This document shows, piece by piece, positions 5,906-9,071 of a DNA stretch of 9,071 bases. The notes below the pieces were generated by a model. It made no database searches. It was not told where the DNA came from and was given only the letters and a program-made list of their open reading frames with translations. This stretch comes from DASYAN01 sp036501345 (GTDB taxonomy: Bacteria > Chloroflexota > Ktedonobacteria > Ktedonobacterales > Ktedonobacteraceae). The stretch spans positions 1 through 9,071 of the forward strand of contig DASYAN010000429.1 of assembly GCA_036501345.1 (NCBI GenBank), written 5' to 3'. The number at the start of each line of letters is the position of its first letter. Position 1 is the first letter of the stretch. The position numbers and the translations under genes were made by a program.

Positions 5906-5912
5906 TTAGCTA

Positions 5913-8900
5913 ATGAGATGGAGATTATGGAGAGGCGATTCTGGAAGTAGAAGGCCCGAATCCAGGATGGTTGCAAATAACTCTCATGATGAAATACGGC
6001 GCCAAGCAGAAATACGGCGCCAAGCAATTGATGACTTCGGAATGATTTATGACCGCACTGAAGTCATAAATAAAGGAATCAAGCGTTATTTAGATCAGCC
6101 TAGATCGATCCCAGGTTTGGATCGTTCACAGAACAATCTTACCACGTATCTTGAAAGAGTAAAGCAGAGGTGTGATCTTTGCAAGGACCGCGTTAACACG
6201 CACTCAAACATGTCTATTGGAGCCATAAAGGACCTCTCTGCTACCCTGGATTCTTACCGAAGCAACTTGCTTGCGAGGTATGGACTCTTCGAGGAAATGA
6301 TAAAAATGAGAGGCAAGCTTGAGGAGGTAAATGACCATTATAAATCACTTAAAGCTAGAGAAGAAGCATTAAATATTTATAGTTCTTCAAAGATTTATCG
6401 GTATTTTGATGAATATAGGCAACATATTAATAGTAAATTTGAAAAAGCTGAGAGAGCCTTGGGAAATGATAGTATAGATACTAATAACTTATTGGTGATG
6501 TCGGATGATCTGAAGGGTGTGGTTGACCGCTTCTCCAAGACATTTACAGAATTGCGGGAGTATCATCGACTCGAGTATCTTCGACCCGAAACGGAAAAAC
6601 GCATTCGATTACTCATACACGAGGCTGGCGAGCCTCGAAAAAAGCTTGATGAATTCAAAACTCTCTACTCCAAAGCCAATAAGCTTTGGAGCAGATATCA
6701 TCGTGAATTACAGCAGGTAATACCAGAAAAGTATAAAGAGTCCTTTGATCAGATGGTGAATATTCGCATAAAAGTCATGGAACAGGAGGCGGGGTTGGAA
6801 AACCGTGAGGATCTCGTGAAAGCATCCTGGGATCTGGAAAAAGAGAAGGAGCAACTGACCGAGATATCTGACTTATGCTTAAAAATTGAAAAAGTTCATC
6901 CCCTTCTTACTAGCTTTAACCAAATCTGTCAACATCTCATGCCAATGGCTTCCTCCCAGAACGCTGAACAAATCCTTGCGAATCTGGGTGAACCCTCTGC
7001 CCACCCACTATTGGTGAGGAAGATACGAGAAGAGTTCGGACCACAAACCTTTCAGGATTTTCAGGAGCGCCTTCGGAATATTGGCGTGTGCATCCGCACA
7101 ATGGAAATCATCAATAAGGATCCCGAGGAGTTAAAAGGTGATACTCAATGGTTAGCCGAGAAGTTAGGAGACTGTGGAGGGGCAAAGGATCAATTAATTG
7201 CTGGATTACACTGTAAAGGTTTCTCAGAGAAAACTGCATCAGAACTTACTGCATTAACACTTAAAGGTCTTCATAGTATTCATAACGCTGCCTATGAACG
7301 TATCCAAGCCTATATGGATTCACAAGGACCTAGAGAAGAAGAGATGAGAAGAGTGATTCCCCTACAAAAACTTGAGAACATTCGAGAATGTCTTGATAGT
7401 GCTAGTTTCCTTAAAAACCTCGATGAGAAGGAGCTACCACAAAAGTCGGAGGATTTGATTGCCCATTGTGCAGAATTGTCCAGACAATTGAAACATTTTC
7501 AGGTCCTTGAGGCTGCACTCTCTAACCAGCATGCACTCTCGGTTGTACGTGACTCTATTCTCTCCAGAGATGCTTCCCACTATCAGGAAAGCGTCATGGC
7601 ACTCAGTGTCACAGATGCCCATGGAAATTCTATTTCCATGGGAAATATCACAAGAGGATTAAAAGTTTTTCAGGTGGATACACTATCTACTAATAAACTA
7701 GAAGAAATATCTAATGATTTGAATAATGATTTAAAACAAATGACGGATTTTATTAAAAAAGGTATTCTAAATTTAGAAAATTCAATGCATGTATATATTA
7801 AGAAAGCATTGAATTTTCTAAATTATATTGGAAATTTAGAAGCGCAAGCATATAAATATCATAAGGATGTCTTTCTAAAAGAGTTCGTTACCAAACTTGA
7901 AAAAAATGTTCAAATATATAATGAAAAAATGATTATTTTGAGCATGCCTGATCAACGATCTATTGATGACCTATGGAAACGATACAACGACCTGGATACC
8001 GCCAAGAAAGACCTCTCCCAAGCATTGAAAACATACGAGGAACCTTTCCTGCAAGAAGCTCGATTAATCCTCAGAGAAATTGACCACACTCTTAAAGAAT
8101 GTAGCGAGCCGGAAATACTGTCCGTCAAGCAAGATCAGGAGGGGGGAAAAGAGATCCCCTTTCACGACCTGATTAGTGGGTATAGGTCGGCATTGGAAGA
8201 CGCTTGCATAGCGTATTATCTCTTTCCAACCACAGGAAGAACGATTGAAGAACTCTTGGAAGACTTTGGGACACGATTTGAACAGGTCTCTTCAACCGAC
8301 CAGAGAGACCAGAAGAGCCGTTCTCCAATTGAGAAAATGCAGATGGTCAACGACAATTTAAAGAAAAAGTTGGAAGAACGTCGAAGCACTATTCAACAGA
8401 TGCCGATTACTGAGAGAGAAATAGCCCATATTCATGATATAGAAACTATAAAATCAAATAATATAATAGCTGCTAAAAACAAGATTAAGGAAATTGATGC
8501 TATACATGTGAAACTCACAAAATATTGTAATCGCCATCGAAATCAAATAGAGCAGGATTTCCCAGAAGAATATAACAACTTGATTAGTCAGCTGGAAACA
8601 AGTTATAAAAAAGTCGAAGACCAGACGTGGTTGGAAAAGTGTGAAGATCTCGTGAAAGCATCCCAGGATTTGGAAGAAGAGAAGAAGCATCTGACCGGGA
8701 TACTGGAGACATGGCAAAAGAAATACAAAGGTGTACAAGTGCAATCGAAACTGGAAGATCTTCGTACAACCTATGAGAAAATCCTTCAGTGTTTTGCTAA
8801 GGACGCCTCTCATACTACTTATGACCAAATTCTTAAGGATTTAGATGACCCTTCTCAAATCTCACTGCTTGGAAAGGTGATACGAAAAGAATTCGGATCA

Positions 8901-9017
8901 GAGCAATTTAAAGTATTTTGTCGGTATCTAAGAGAGTGTAAGAAGAGGGTGAAATCGGCAATCTCTCGGCCCGACCCGATCGTTTCCATGTGGGATAAGG
9001 ATCAGGTTTGGGAATGA
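5913..9017 (+). CDS. Large all-helical, coiled-coil-rich protein with a duplicated internal module, function unknown
   Basis: I do not recognise a family for these 1034 residues. There is no signal peptide, membrane helix, Walker motif or catalytic signature, so it is likely a soluble cytoplasmic scaffold of amphipathic, spectrin-like helices. The N-terminus is rich in Arg and Trp (MRWRLWRG), then EIRRQA is repeated exactly (27-38). A module at about 245-395 recurs at 857-1012. It contains a YHR or RHR motif followed by PEKY/PEEY (271-274, 884-887), EDLVKAS.DLE.EK..LT (299-316 and 911-928, 14 of 18 identical), then QIL..L..PS and IR.EFG...F (353-388 and 972-1007, 17 of 36 identical). Looser DL-containing helices recur near 198, 514 and 686. 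The middle part (about 400-590) includes Cys421 and a Gly-rich turn. The gene has a perfect AGGAGG. It diverges from the leftward 254-residue gene, and what follows it lies outside the window. AT-rich patches suggest mosaic origin. Defence, cytoskeletal or surface roles are all open; none is supported. Confidence 0.88.
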   Translation: MRWRLWRGDSGSRRPESRMVANNSHDEIRRQAEIRRQAIDDFGMIYDRTEVINKGIKRYLDQPRSIPGLDRSQNNLTTYLERVKQRCDLCKDRVNTHSNMSIGAIKDLSATLDSYRSNLLARYGLFEEMIKMRGKLEEVNDHYKSLKAREEALNIYSSSKIYRYFDEYRQHINSKFEKAERALGNDSIDTNNLLVMSDDLKGVVDRFSKTFTELREYHRLEYLRPETEKRIRLLIHEAGEPRKKLDEFKTLYSKANKLWSRYHRELQQVIPEKYKESFDQMVNIRIKVMEQEAGLENREDLVKASWDLEKEKEQLTEISDLCLKIEKVHPLLTSFNQICQHLMPMASSQNAEQILANLGEPSAHPLLVRKIREEFGPQTFQDFQERLRNIGVCIRTMEIINKDPEELKGDTQWLAEKLGDCGGAKDQLIAGLHCKGFSEKTASELTALTLKGLHSIHNAAYERIQAYMDSQGPREEEMRRVIPLQKLENIRECLDSASFLKNLDEKELPQKSEDLIAHCAELSRQLKHFQVLEAALSNQHALSVVRDSILSRDASHYQESVMALSVTDAHGNSISMGNITRGLKVFQVDTLSTNKLEEISNDLNNDLKQMTDFIKKGILNLENSMHVYIKKALNFLNYIGNLEAQAYKYHKDVFLKEFVTKLEKNVQIYNEKMIILSMPDQRSIDDLWKRYNDLDTAKKDLSQALKTYEEPFLQEARLILREIDHTLKECSEPEILSVKQDQEGGKEIPFHDLISGYRSALEDACIAYYLFPTTGRTIEELLEDFGTRFEQVSSTDQRDQKSRSPIEKMQMVNDNLKKKLEERRSTIQQMPITEREIAHIHDIETIKSNNIIAAKNKIKEIDAIHVKLTKYCNRHRNQIEQDFPEEYNNLISQLETSYKKVEDQTWLEKCEDLVKASQDLEEEKKHLTGILETWQKKYKGVQVQSKLEDLRTTYEKILQCFAKDASHTTYDQILKDLDDPSQISLLGKVIRKEFGSEQFKVFCRYLRECKKRVKSAISRPDPIVSMWDKDQVWE
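5991..6026 (+). repeat. Exact 18-bp tandem duplication inside the large gene
   Basis: GAAATACGGCGCCAAGCA occurs twice back to back (5991-6008 and 6009-6026), encoding EIRRQA twice at residues 27-38. The perfect identity suggests a recent in-frame slippage event. Confidence 0.95.
6647..7097 (+). repeat. Internal module, copy 1 (residues about 245-395)
   Basis: This segment of the large gene is related to 8481-8948. The best-conserved block is 6807-6866, which differs from 8643-8702 at only 8 of 60 bases. The alignment offset is 612-613 residues in the first half and 619 in the second, so copy 2 carries about seven extra residues between the two conserved blocks. Confidence 0.8.
7618..7642. 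repeat. Perfect intragenic hairpin, 11-bp arms and 3-nt loop
   Basis: CCCATGGAAAT (7618-7628) and ATTTCCATGGG (7632-7642) are exact reverse complements separated by TCT. It lies within the large gene over residues about 569-577 (HGNSISMGN). It would form a strong stem in mRNA or a cruciform in DNA. Confidence 0.9.
8481..8948 (+). repeat. Internal module, copy 2 (residues about 857-1012)
   Basis: This is the second copy of the duplicated module of the large protein and lies at its C-terminus. Only about 22 residues follow it. It keeps PEEY, EDLVKAS, QIL..L..PS and IRKEFG in the same order as copy 1. Confidence 0.8.
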
Positions 9018-9023
9018 AGCCAA

Positions 9024-9052
9024 GGCGATCTACCAGATAAATCTGTATTGCC
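9024..9052 (+). terminator. Weak hairpin after the large gene
   Basis: GGCGAT (9024-9029) can pair with ATTGCC (9047-9052), including one G-U, around an inner CAGA/TCTG stem (9034-9045). It lies just after the stop at 9017 but has no T tract, so it is only a possible terminator or structure at the mRNA end. Confidence 0.25.
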
Positions 9053-9071
9053 GCTCATCATCCAATTTGCT

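Larger units (their letters stand above)
5603..5912. other. Spacer upstream of the 1034-residue protein gene
   Basis: No firm gene is seen. Inverted arms TGGTAGA (5627-5633) and TCTACCA (5682-5688) enclose a TGGAG/CTCCA stem and could fold in RNA. TATAAA at 5690-5695 has only a poor -35 (TCCAAA, 17 bp upstream), so it is a weak promoter candidate. A plus-strand frame with ATG at 5730 runs 59 codons and stops at 5909, 3 nt before the next ATG. It has no ribosome site, so I do not call it a gene, although coupling is possible. A minus-strand frame over 5616-5897 has only a TTG start and no ribosome site. Confidence 0.4.

Noticed and set aside
8454..8828. Minus-strand frames of 124 and 61 codons
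   Set aside because: They are antisense to the AT-rich end of the large gene; their hydrophobic Phe/Leu-rich peptides are the usual complement of Lys/Glu-rich coiled-coil codons.

Overview
The window looks like an accessory stretch of a bacterial chromosome of moderate G+C. Nucleotide-sugar genes, several anchored or secreted lineage-specific proteins, decayed mobile DNA and a very long helical protein share it. The style (membrane-anchored proteins with low-complexity linkers, abundant degraded transposase DNA, Shine-Dalgarno led starts) reminds me of Ktedonobacteria (Chloroflexota). No marker gene is present, so this is only an impression.

Left part (1-2595, minus strand): a compact three-gene unit reads leftwards off the window. 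It encodes a family 4 glycosyltransferase, GDP-mannose 4,6-dehydratase (gmd), and the first 104 codons of a reductase that is probably GDP-4-dehydro-6-deoxy-D-mannose reductase (rmd). Gmd plus Rmd would turn GDP-mannose into GDP-D-rhamnose, and the glycosyltransferase could use that or a related donor for a surface glycan. A good sigma70-like promoter (TAGACA, 17 bp, TATACT) lies about 70-100 bases upstream. A bidirectional-looking hairpin at 2912-2948 separates this unit from the next gene.

Middle part (3010-5341, minus strand): a 207-residue secreted or anchored protein with Asn and Lys-Pro tracts; a 57-residue membrane miniprotein chosen by its Shine-Dalgarno; a frameshifted fragment that I take for a transposase remnant; a 97-bp palindromic MITE-like insert bounded by TA; and a 254-residue single-pass membrane protein with six cysteines in its outer part. 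Degenerate TGTCC-type repeat clusters at 3996-4071 and 5540-5602 face each other in inverted orientation. They share a 14-bp identical core and may be the ends of a decayed insertion element about 1.6 kb long that now encloses the 254-residue gene.

Right part (5342-9071, plus strand): a 571-bp divergent spacer with repeats and possible RNA structure, then one 1034-residue soluble, almost wholly helical protein. I recognise no catalytic domain in it. It carries a roughly 150-residue module twice (residues about 245-395 and 857-1012), an exact 18-bp tandem duplication near its start, an Arg/Trp-rich N-terminus, AT-rich patches and a perfect 11-bp-arm hairpin inside the coding sequence. This protein is the most novel item in the window; its function cannot be read from the sequence.
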